Position numbers and translations under genes: made by a program
NCBI GenBank assembly: GCA_035535315.1
Contig: DATLQD010000022.1
Span: forward strand, 1-6,678
Direction of reading: 5' to 3'
From: DASQGA01 sp035535315
GTDB lineage: Bacteria > Actinomycetota > Thermoleophilia > Gaiellales > Gaiellaceae
Length of the DNA stretch: 6,678 bases
Notes under the pieces: model-generated
What the model saw: only the letters and a program-made list of their open reading frames with translations
What the model was told of the DNA's origin: nothing
The model's database searches: none
Shown here: piece after piece, positions 1-5,398 of the stretch
How positions within the stretch are numbered: position 1 is the first letter of the stretch
Layout: every line of letters starts with the position of its first letter

Positions 1-119
1 CACGTCCGGCAGGCGTTGCAGCAAGCCGTCGCCACGGGCGCATGCTCAGCGACCCGGTTTGCCAGCGGAAGCGCTCGCATCTGAGTGCGTTCAAGCATGC
101 CCTCAGTGTAGTCACGCAT
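1..119 (-). CDS. Possible partial Cys-rich protein, N-terminus only, runs off the left edge
   Basis: Reading leftward from an ATG at 119-117, a frame stays open to the window edge for 39 complete codons. It starts MRDYTEGMLERTQMRALPL and reaches a Cys cluster, CCNACRT, at the edge. The next upstream in-frame codon of note is a TAG, so the start lies within about 24 bp of this ATG. About 70% of third codon positions are G or C, lower than the neighbouring genes but still biased. The Cys spacing (CCxxC) could be a metal-binding site, but only the N-terminal piece is visible and I do not recognise the family. No strong ribosome-binding site sits at the usual distance; an AGGAGG at 149-154 is too far upstream. 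A competing minus frame opens near 191 and also reaches the edge, but its product looks less protein-like. The tRNA-Asn and dnaG upstream share its strand. Confidence 0.35.
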   Translation of the reverse strand, partial: MRDYTEGMLERTQMRALPLANRVAEHAPVATACCNACRT

Positions 120-130
120 CGCCTGCCATC

Positions 131-157
131 GTTTATTTCGCTAAACCCTCCTAGGAG
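131..157. promoter_or_regulatory. Two adjacent small dyads upstream of the edge reading frame
   Basis: Two short symmetric sequences lie side by side in an AT-richer intergenic stretch. GTTTA-TTTCGC-TAAAC (131-146) has 5-bp arms. CTCCTAGGAG (148-157) is a perfect 10-bp palindrome. Together they sit 12-38 bp upstream of the possible start at 119. They could be an operator or simply part of a leader; the second also contains an AGGAGG on the minus strand. Dyads this short arise often by chance, so this is only a candidate site. Confidence 0.2.
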
Positions 158-250
158 CGTGACCGATAGCCGGATCGAGGTGCTCACCATCGCCGAGGAC
201 AGGCAAAAGTGGGGCAAGAGTTGCCGACTGCTCCCCGCGTAACGATTCCG

Positions 251-274
251 AAACGCCCCATTTTGCGGCGCTTT
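251..274 (-). terminator. Weak terminator-like hairpin downstream of tRNA-Asn
   Basis: On the minus strand, 7 bp beyond the tRNA 3' end, AAA-CGCC can pair with GGCG-TTT across a 9-nt loop, with one bulged G in the 5' arm. The 3' arm ends in TTT but no longer U-tract follows. The position is right for ending the dnaG/tRNA-Asn transcript, but the stem is short, so the call is tentative. Confidence 0.3.
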
Positions 275-280
275 ATATGA

Positions 281-353
281 CTCCCCGGGCTGGACTCGAA
301 CCAGCAACCCTCCGGTTAACAGCCGGATGCTCTGCCAATTGAGCTACCGGGGA
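281..353 (-). tRNA. tRNA-Asn (anticodon GTT)
   Basis: The minus strand gives a complete 73-nt cloverleaf. The acceptor arms TCCCCGG and CCGGGGA pair perfectly and are followed by discriminator G. The D arm is AGCTCAATTGGCAGAGC. The anticodon arm CCGGCTGTTAACCGG carries GTT, which reads Asn codons AAC/AAT. The T arm is GCTGGTTCGAGTCCAGC. The 3' CCA is not encoded and must be added by nucleotidyltransferase. The gene starts 23 nt after the dnaG stop on the same strand, so it may be processed from a dnaG read-through transcript. A TACACT hexamer at 370-365 could instead be a -10 box placing the transcript start about 5 nt before the tRNA, but I find no good -35 partner. Confidence 0.97.
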
Positions 354-376
354 ACGGCCGGCTCAGTGTAGCCGCC

Positions 377-2020
377 CTAGACTGGCTCGCCCGCTGCTGC
401 TCGCACCTTCTGAAGCTGCTCCTGGAGCGCTTCGAGCCGCTCCGGCTCGGCTTCCGCGAGCTCCCGGCGAAGCTGCCGCTCCCGGAGCCGGAGGAGCAGT
501 TGCTTGGCTGTCTCCTCGTCGATTCCCTCGGCCGCAGCGCGCGCGTCCAGCTCGGCTAGCGCCGGGAGGATCTCCGCGTCCGTCTCCCCGCCCTTGACGA
601 CGTACTCGCGAAGTTTGCGGTGGAGCTCCGTGTCGAAGTGGTCGTCCGAGAGCTCAGCGAGCACGTCGACCAGCGACGGATGGGCGATCGCGCCCGCCAG
701 GGCGTCCCGCTCGAGCCGGTCGCCTGCCTCGAGGACCTTCCGCGAGATCTCGCCGGTCCGCCGCGAAGCGCGCGGTGCCAGCTCGCGGTGGAGGTCCGGT
801 GGGAGGTCGAGGCTATTGGCGGCGTACTGGATCGCATCCATCCACTCCGTGTTCTGGTCGAACCCGCTCAGGACCTCGCGCACGCGCGCGAAGGCCTCCG
901 CCTTGCTCTTGGACGCATCGATCTCCAACTTCACCCGGTAGCGCGGGTACGGCTCAGCCTGGTCGAGGCGCTCCGCGAAGCGCTCGGCCTCCTCGGCCGG
1001 ATCGGATCCCGGCGCGAGCGGCACGACCCGAACTTCGTCGAAGTCGCGGTAGGCCAGGTCCATGCCCCTGAGCGTCGCCGCCTCGCCGGCCGCATCGGCG
1101 TCGAAGCAGAGGTAGAGCCGCGGGGTGAGCCGGCGCAGCTCTTTGAGCTGGGCCGGCGTCAAGGCGGTGCCCATCGAAGCGACCGCGGTCCTGAGCCCTG
1201 CCTGGTGGAGCGCGAGTACATCCGTATAGCCCTCAACGACGACCGCGCGGTCCTCCTTGGCGATGGAGGCGCGCGCCCGATCCAGTCCGTAGACGAGCGA
1301 TGCCTTGTGAAAGAGCTCCCCCTCAGGAGAGTTCACGTACTTCGCGGGGATCGGATCGCTCTCCGAGAGCCGGCGGGCGCCGAATCCAACGACGCGCCCC
1401 CGCGGGTCTGCGAGGGCGAAGGTCAGCCTGCCGGCGAAGTAGTCGTTCCCACGGCGGTTGACGAGGCCGGCCGCTGCGAGCTCCTCGTTCGTGAAGCCCT
1501 TCTCGCGCGCCTTGGCGGCGAGGGTCGTACCTCCGGGCGAGAGCCCGAGCCGGAATTCCTTCGCGATCTCCTCGCGAAGACTCCGCTCGACGAGGTATTC
1601 CCGGACAGGAGCGCCCGCATCGGACTCCCAGAGGTAACGCCCGTAGAAGACCGCGGCGGATTCGAGCAGCGCCTGCAGCCGGTCGCGTCGGCGCCGGCCG
1701 GCCTCGGCCCGGGGTGAGCTCTCCTCGTACTCGAGCTGGATGCCGACCCGGTCCGCGAGCCACTCGACAGCCTCGGCGAAGTCAAGACCCTCCGTCTCAC
1801 GCACGAACGAGATCAGGTCGCCGCCCTTCCCGCACCCGAAGCAGTAGAAGAGCTTGTCCTGCGGATTCACGGAGAAGCTCGGCGTCCGCTCCTCGTGGAA
1901 GGGACAGCGGCCCGTCCAGCGGGCACCGACCCTGCGGAGAGGCGTGCGAGCCGAGACCAGCTCCACCATGTCGGCGGCGTCGACGACCCGCTCGATCGAC
2001 GACTTGACGATCAGCGCCAT
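377..2020 (-). CDS. dnaG: DNA primase DnaG
   Basis: The 547-residue product synthesises the RNA primers that start lagging-strand DNA synthesis at the replication fork, where it works with the replicative helicase. The N-terminal CHC2 zinc finger shows C39, H42, C60 and C63 (CPFH and CFGC). The primase core follows with RLTFALADPRGRVVGFGARR and the conserved KYVNSPEGELFHK segment. The Toprim catalytic domain (about 258-335) has E263 in EGYTD and D307/D309 in FDADAAGE, the expected metal-binding acids. Residues about 420-547 are helical with long charged stretches and fit a helicase-interacting C-terminal domain. Length is slightly below E. coli DnaG (581). The ATG overlaps the last 10 bp of dgt, and no clear Shine-Dalgarno precedes it, so translation is probably coupled to dgt. 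This start aligns with the usual DnaG N-terminus. No truncation or missing key residue is visible. Confidence 0.97.
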   Translation of the reverse strand: MALIVKSSIERVVDAADMVELVSARTPLRRVGARWTGRCPFHEERTPSFSVNPQDKLFYCFGCGKGGDLISFVRETEGLDFAEAVEWLADRVGIQLEYEESSPRAEAGRRRRDRLQALLESAAVFYGRYLWESDAGAPVREYLVERSLREEIAKEFRLGLSPGGTTLAAKAREKGFTNEELAAAGLVNRRGNDYFAGRLTFALADPRGRVVGFGARRLSESDPIPAKYVNSPEGELFHKASLVYGLDRARASIAKEDRAVVVEGYTDVLALHQAGLRTAVASMGTALTPAQLKELRRLTPRLYLCFDADAAGEAATLRGMDLAYRDFDEVRVVPLAPGSDPAEEAERFAERLDQAEPYPRYRVKLEIDASKSKAEAFARVREVLSGFDQNTEWMDAIQYAANSLDLPPDLHRELAPRASRRTGEISRKVLEAGDRLERDALAGAIAHPSLVDVLAELSDDHFDTELHRKLREYVVKGGETDAEILPALAELDARAAAEGIDEETAKQLLLRLRERQLRRELAEAEPERLEALQEQLQKVRAAAGEPV

Positions 2021-3006
2021 GCGAGGGCGAAGCGGTCGGTCATGCCCGAGACGTAGTCGGTGACCCGCTCGGGAAGCTCGCCGGGTCGGCCTGCAGGGAG
2101 GTCCTCCGGGTGGTCGGCGAGGTGGTCGAAGACCCGGTGGATCGTCGCAACGGCGAGCTCCCGCTGCTCGCGGGCGGCCGGGCCCAGGTAGACGCGTTCG
2201 AACATGAAGGCACGAAGGTTCAGCATCGCATGTCCAACCTCGTCGCTCTGGACGATGTCCCCAGCGTCGGCGGAGGCCTCGACGATGTCGTGGACGAGGG
2301 TGTCGATCCGGCGCGACCCGCGTTCCCCGAGGAGGGCGATCTCCTCGGCCGGCAGATCCTCCTGGCGTAGGAGACCGGCTCGAAGAGCGTCGTCGATGTC
2401 GTGGTTGATATAGGCGACCCGGTCGACCAGCCGGACGACCTTTCCTTCCAGCGTCGAAGGGGTACCCGGCCCCGTGTGGTTCAGGATGCCGTCGCGAACC
2501 TCCGCGGTCAGGTTCAGGCCACGGCCGTCGCGCTCGAGCACCTCGACGACGCGAAGAGACTGCTCGTTATGCCGGAAGCGCCCGCCGAAGCGCTCGCCGA
2601 GCGCGGCGTCGAGCGCCTCCTCTCCGATGTGGCCGAAGGGCGCGTGCCCGAGGTCGTGGCCAACCGCGATCGCCTCGGTGAGATCCTCGTTCAGGCGAAG
2701 CGCCCGTGCGACCCCGCGTGAAATTCCCGCAGCCTCGAGGGTATGGGTGAGCCTGGTCCGATAGTGGTCGCCCTTGGGGTCAATGAAGACCTGGGTCTTG
2801 TACTTGAGGCGACGAAAGCTCTTGGAGTGGACGATCCGGTCCCGGTCGCGCTGAAACGGTGTCCGAAGTCGGCACTCCTCTTCCTCCTCGTACGCCCGGC
2901 CTGCCGTCTCGTACGAGCGCACCGCAAGCGGGGAGAGCCAGCTCTCCTCGTGCTCCCGGACAAGCCCGGGAAAGGCGTCAGCGACCTTCCCGGCTACGTT
3001 AGGCAT
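2011..3006 (-). CDS. dgt: Deoxyguanosinetriphosphate triphosphohydrolase-like protein (HD domain)
   Basis: The 331-residue product belongs to the dGTPase family of HD-domain enzymes, which cleave dNTPs to deoxynucleoside and tripolyphosphate and so help set dNTP pools. Substrate preference cannot be read from sequence, because many family members hydrolyse several dNTPs. The N-terminal part carries SPLAVRSYETAGR. The HD fold follows with H88 in RLTHTLE, the H117-D118 pair in GHDLGHAPFGH, and D195 in VDRVAYINHDIDD as the presumed fourth metal ligand. FRHNEQSLRVVE at about 144-155 is also typical of the family. It is followed by dnaG with a 10-bp overlap (ATGGCGCTGA), a pairing known in other actinobacteria. 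The ATG at 3006 has no strong Shine-Dalgarno, and the first ~20 residues are poorly conserved in this family, so the exact start is less certain than the gene. Confidence 0.93.
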   Translation of the reverse strand: MPNVAGKVADAFPGLVREHEESWLSPLAVRSYETAGRAYEEEEECRLRTPFQRDRDRIVHSKSFRRLKYKTQVFIDPKGDHYRTRLTHTLEAAGISRGVARALRLNEDLTEAIAVGHDLGHAPFGHIGEEALDAALGERFGGRFRHNEQSLRVVEVLERDGRGLNLTAEVRDGILNHTGPGTPSTLEGKVVRLVDRVAYINHDIDDALRAGLLRQEDLPAEEIALLGERGSRRIDTLVHDIVEASADAGDIVQSDEVGHAMLNLRAFMFERVYLGPAAREQRELAVATIHRVFDHLADHPEDLPAGRPGELPERVTDYVSGMTDRFALAWR

Positions 3007-3033
3007 GGTTCCAGGGCCGTCACGATCCCAGGC

Positions 3034-3086
3034 TAGATGGTTGATCGGAAGTTGGCGGGCCCAGCGAATTGTCGATCAATCATCTA
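3034..3086. repeat. 14-bp near-perfect inverted repeat between the SDR and dgt genes
   Basis: TAGATGGTTGATCG (3034-3047) and CGATCAATCATCTA (3073-3086) are reverse complements at 13 of 14 positions, separated by 25 nt. The right arm includes the SDR stop codon; the left arm lies 28 bp upstream of the dgt start. In minus-strand RNA this is a 14-bp stem with one A-C mismatch. No U-tract follows, so it is not a classical intrinsic terminator. It could slow or end SDR transcription, stabilise an mRNA 3' end, or be a dyad operator for dgt. I see no convincing -35/-10 pair for dgt in the same 77 bp. Confidence 0.55.
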
Positions 3087-3869
3087 AATGATGACCGGGA
3101 CGGTGCCTCCGTCCACGCTCCAGGCGGCTCCGGTCACGTAGCTGGCACGATCGGAGCACAGGAAGGCGATCACGACGGCGATCTCCTGTGGCTCGGCCAT
3201 GCGCCCGAGCGGGCGGCCCTTCGCGACGCCCTCCAGAACCTCCTCGCGGGATATGCCCTTCTGTTTTGCGGCTTGGTCGGCGAGGCCGCCATCACCGAGC
3301 CAGGCCGGCGAGAGGGTCGGGCCGGGCGCCACCGCATTGCAGAGGATCCCGTCCTTTGCGTAGAGGTCTGCAACAAGGCGGGAGAGCGAGAGGACGGCGG
3401 CCTTGCTAACCGTGTAGTCGGGCATGCCGGTCGAAGGCCGCTTGCCGGCTGTCGAGCTCACGTTCACGATCCGCCCGCTCCCCCGTTCGCGCATAGCCGG
3501 CACGACGGCGCGGATCGAGCGGACGTAGCTCATGACATTCAGCTGCCAGACCGTCTCCCAGTCTTCCTCCGTCAGGTCCTCGAACCCCACCTGCCGTGCC
3601 GTGCCGACGTTGTTGACGAGGCACTCGACCGCGCCGAACTTTTGGACAATCTCCGCCACGACCCGGGCCGGCTCCTCCCGGCGGGAGAGGTCGCAGGCGA
3701 TTCCGAACGCGGCTCCGGCGTCCTCCACCGCCTCCGCCACACCCTCCTCCGAGCGCCCGGTCACGACGACGCGAGCTCCCTCGGCGGCGAGGATGCGCAC
3801 CGTCTCGAGCCCGATGCCGGAAGTGGAGCCCGTGACCAGGCAGACTCGATCTGTGAGGCTGAGGTTCAC
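3084..3869 (-). CDS. Short-chain dehydrogenase/reductase (SDR, FabG-like)
   Basis: The 261-residue protein is a classical SDR, a cytosolic NAD(P)H-dependent oxidoreductase of the Rossmann fold. Visible motifs are the cofactor-binding TGSTSGIG (13-20), D60 after the third strand, NNVG (86-89, a variant of NNAG), N111, the catalytic S139, and Y152/K156 in YTVSK, completing the Asn-Ser-Tyr-Lys tetrad. The sequence ends in the usual YVTGAAWSVDGG. An Arg after the second strand (TGR, 38-39) hints at NADP(H) preference. The substrate cannot be assigned; FabG-type 3-oxoacyl-ACP reductases, sugar and alcohol dehydrogenases share these motifs. Length is normal. The start is GTG, with AAGG 8 nt upstream. 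The gene diverges from the CAP-domain gene across 45 bp and is followed by dgt after 77 bp, with an inverted repeat between. Confidence 0.93.
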   Translation of the reverse strand: MNLSLTDRVCLVTGSTSGIGLETVRILAAEGARVVVTGRSEEGVAEAVEDAGAAFGIACDLSRREEPARVVAEIVQKFGAVECLVNNVGTARQVGFEDLTEEDWETVWQLNVMSYVRSIRAVVPAMRERGSGRIVNVSSTAGKRPSTGMPDYTVSKAAVLSLSRLVADLYAKDGILCNAVAPGPTLSPAWLGDGGLADQAAKQKGISREEVLEGVAKGRPLGRMAEPQEIAVVIAFLCSDRASYVTGAAWSVDGGTVPVII

Positions 3870-3914
3870 TGCGGCTACCTTAAGGGCTTCGAGAGCACCG
3901 TCGATGGGGGTCGA

Positions 3915-4436
3915 GTGAGGATCAGACGAGGCATTACAGCGGCGAGCATCGCGCTCGCGCTAGGTGCTCCCGGATCGGCGGAGGCCCTCACGATCACGGA
4001 CCGGGACGCGGTCGAAGCCGCGGTCGTCGTGCGGATCAACACGCTGCGGTCAGATCACGGCCTGCCACGGCTCGGGGTCGCGCCGCGACTCCGCCAGGCG
4101 GCCGAGCGGCACGCTCGCAACATGGCCCGCTACGGGTACTTCTCACATTCTTGGAGTAACGGTGCGCGCTTCGGCACGTGGATCGCGAGATTCTGGCCGG
4201 GCCCGGGCTACACCTCCTGGTCGGCTGGCGAGAACCTCTACTGGGCGGCGCCGGACGCGACGGCGGCAAGGGTGGTCCGGAGCTGGATGCGAAGCCCCGG
4301 GCACCGGGCCAACATCCTCCGCCCGCAATGGACGCGAATCGGCCTCGGGATCGTTCACGTTCGAGGCGCGGTCGGCACGTATCGCCGCGCTCGGACCGTC
4401 ACGATCGCGGCGGCGGAGTTCGGCAACCGCTCGTAG
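3915..4436 (+). CDS. Secreted CAP/SCP-domain protein (YkwD-like)
   Basis: The 173-residue product starts with a short basic and hydrophobic leader (RIRRG, then ITAASIALALGAPGSAEA), a likely signal peptide cleaved near A24, so the protein is probably exported. The rest is one CAP domain (cysteine-rich secretory, antigen 5, PR-1 family): INTLRSDHGLPRLGV at about 41-55, AERHARNMARYGYFSH ending in H78, the GEN motif with E106, SPGHRANIL with H130, and a closing EFG. H78, E106 and H130 match the family's proposed metal/active-site cluster. Bacterial members occur widely in cell-envelope and spore contexts, but their biochemical role is mostly unknown. The start is GTG at 3915, with a GGGGG ribosome-binding site at 3906-3910. 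The frame stays open upstream to 3069, but that stretch is antisense to the SDR gene. The product has no Cys, so the disulfides of eukaryotic CAP proteins are absent. Confidence 0.9.
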   Translation: MRIRRGITAASIALALGAPGSAEALTITDRDAVEAAVVVRINTLRSDHGLPRLGVAPRLRQAAERHARNMARYGYFSHSWSNGARFGTWIARFWPGPGYTSWSAGENLYWAAPDATAARVVRSWMRSPGHRANILRPQWTRIGLGIVHVRGAVGTYRRARTVTIAAAEFGNRS

Positions 4437-4452
4437 TTCGGTAGCCGCTCCC
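4417..4452 (+). repeat. Imperfect 18-bp tandem duplication spanning the CAP gene stop codon
   Basis: AGTTCGGCAACCGCTCGT (4417-4434) is followed directly by AGTTCGGTAGCCGCTCCC (4435-4452), with 14 of 18 identical. In the CAP reading frame the first copy encodes FGNRS and the second would encode FGSRS, but the codon joining them is TAG where the first copy has GAG. The stop may therefore have arisen by a G-to-T change after a small duplication. This is an inference from two copies only. Confidence 0.5.
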
Positions 4453-4463
4453 ATAGGCGAGGC

Positions 4464-4488
4464 GCTTTCGGGTTCCCGCTCCGGAAGC
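4464..4488 (+). promoter_or_regulatory. Hairpin covering the Shine-Dalgarno of the phosphatase gene
   Basis: GCTTTCGG (4464-4471) pairs with CCGGAAGC (4481-4488) over 8 bp, counting one U-G wobble, with a 9-nt loop. The GGAAG at 4483-4487 is the best ribosome-binding site for the ATG at 4496 (8-nt spacing) and lies inside the stem. The hairpin could reduce translation unless ribosomes or a factor open it. No U-tract follows, so it is not a good terminator for the CAP gene. Confidence 0.35.
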
Positions 4489-4495
4489 TGGCCGG

Positions 4496-5098
4496 ATGGT
4501 GTCGACGACCATCCTGCTCGCGCGCCACGGCGAGACGGACTGGAACGCCGTGGGGCGCTGGCAGGGGCACACGGACCGGTCACTGACCGAGCTGGGGCGC
4601 CGGCAGGCGGCTGAGCTCGCCGAACGCCTCGCAGACGTCGAGCTGGACGCGGTCTATTCGAGTGACCTCCTGCGCGCAGTCGAGACCGCGGAGCCAGTGG
4701 CAAGGCGGCTCGGACTCCCGCTTCAGACGCTTCCGGAGCTTCGCGAGGTCGACGTTGGCACCTGGGCCGGGCTGACCCGAGACGAGGTCGCGGAGCGCTT
4801 CCCCGACGGCTTTCGCCGCTGGAGCGAGTGGCAGACGGGCTGGGAGGGCGGCGAGACGTACGACGAGATGGGCGAGCGCGTGGTCGGCGCGATTCTCAGG
4901 CTCGCGGGCGAGCACCCAGGCGAGCGCATCCTGGTCGTGTCGCACGGCGGTGCGATCAGGGCTCTCCATGCCGCGGCGGCCGGAATCGACATCGCCACGT
5001 TCCGCCGGCTCCGGCCGGTCGTCCAGAACGCCCGCGTCACGTCGATCCTCGTCGAGAACGGCCGGCTGTCTGAAGCTCCGGGCGAGGATCTAGACTGA
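4496..5098 (+). CDS. Histidine phosphatase family protein (phosphoglycerate-mutase-like)
   Basis: The 200-residue cytosolic protein belongs to the histidine phosphatase superfamily, in which an active-site His is phosphorylated during phosphate transfer or hydrolysis. It shows the RHGE motif with catalytic H11, R60 in SSDLLRAVETAEP, E84 in LREVDVGTWAG, and H150 in VVSHGGAIR, the complete set of core catalytic residues. The size fits the short cofactor-dependent-mutase/phosphatase group (GpmB- and CobC-like) rather than glycolytic GpmA, which has an extra insert. Function could be a broad-specificity phosphatase, alpha-ribazole phosphatase or phosphoglycerate phosphatase; the sequence alone does not decide. 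ATG at 4496 is chosen because it places the RHGE motif at the usual distance from the N-terminus. The next gene begins 5 bp after its stop, suggesting one transcript with the genes downstream. Confidence 0.92.
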   Translation: MVSTTILLARHGETDWNAVGRWQGHTDRSLTELGRRQAAELAERLADVELDAVYSSDLLRAVETAEPVARRLGLPLQTLPELREVDVGTWAGLTRDEVAERFPDGFRRWSEWQTGWEGGETYDEMGERVVGAILRLAGEHPGERILVVSHGGAIRALHAAAAGIDIATFRRLRPVVQNARVTSILVENGRLSEAPGEDLD

Positions 5099-5103
5099 GC
5101 CCC

Positions 5104-5358
5104 ATGGAGGACTACACGAGCAAGTACAAGGGCGAGCAGGTCGAGATCGCCCTCTTTGGAGGCGAGTATCAGGAGGGTCGCCTGACGGCCTATTGCTACG
5201 TGGAGGACGTGGCGCACATCGAGCTCAACGGGCACATCCTCATCCCGCTCCAGAACATCGCGTCGCTCCATTGCTCGAGTCGCTGTGACGCACCGGACTC
5301 CGACTGGCCGCCGCGCGGCTTGACGGACTCGGACCCAGAGGCCGACGACGAAGCCTGA
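5104..5358 (+). CDS. Small conserved-looking protein, possible Sm-like beta barrel
   Basis: The product has 84 residues and I do not recognise it as a named family. Residues 10-56 alternate hydrophobic and polar as in small beta barrels. GEQVEIALFGG is followed by G25-R26-L27, then D35, HIEL (38-41), and HILIPLQNIASLH (44-56). This resembles the Sm/Hfq pattern (V-x-I-x-L-x-x-G, then G-x-L, a central Asp, and a late I-x-x-I strand). The last ~25 residues (CDAPDSDWPP onward) are acidic and probably disordered. Two Cys (C57, C61) flank the fold's end. There is no signal peptide or membrane segment. The ATG lies 5 bp after the phosphatase stop with only a distant GAGGA (5084-5088), so translation is probably coupled. 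Third-position GC bias and the same-strand packing support a real gene; the fold is an inference. Confidence 0.72.
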   Translation: MEDYTSKYKGEQVEIALFGGEYQEGRLTAYCYVEDVAHIELNGHILIPLQNIASLHCSSRCDAPDSDWPPRGLTDSDPEADDEA

Positions 5359-5375
5359 CCCCCGGGGACCGCGCG

Positions 5376-5398
5376 GAGCACCCCGGCCGGGGGTGCTC
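5376..5398 (+). promoter_or_regulatory. Strong hairpin burying the htpX ribosome-binding site and GTG start
   Basis: GAGCACCCC (5376-5384) and GGGGTGCTC (5390-5398) are perfect reverse complements, giving a 9-bp stem with a 5-nt loop. The 3' arm contains both the G-rich ribosome-binding site and the GTG start of htpX (5393-5395). An alternative pairing exists: ACCCCC at 5358-5363 matches GGGGGT at 5389-5394, and the two structures exclude each other. This could be a translational control element, or may reflect local GC-rich sequence only. No U-tract follows, so it is not a normal terminator. Confidence 0.45.

Noticed and set aside
42..242. A 66-codon plus-strand frame left of the tRNA
   Set aside because: It has no ribosome-binding site or recognisable motif, and it crosses the intergenic stretch with dyads. 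The opposite-strand Cys-rich frame is more plausible there.
1..353. tRNA-Asn as an integration site for a mobile element
   Set aside because: No integrase gene and no repeat of the tRNA 3' end are visible in the 280 bp downstream. More flanking sequence would be needed to raise the idea again.
620..1717. A 365-codon plus-strand open frame within dnaG
   Set aside because: It is entirely antisense to the clearly identified primase gene. Long antisense frames are expected in GC-rich codon-biased DNA, and its product shows no recognisable motif.
3069..3914. A 282-codon upstream extension of the CAP-domain gene
   Set aside because: This stretch is antisense to the complete SDR gene, encodes no recognisable domain, and would remove the signal peptide from the N-terminus. 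The GTG at 3915 has a good ribosome-binding site.
4143..4703. A 186-codon minus-strand frame across the CAP-phosphatase boundary
   Set aside because: It is antisense to two genes with intact catalytic motifs and its product is a low-complexity Arg/Pro/Ala sequence typical of shadow frames.
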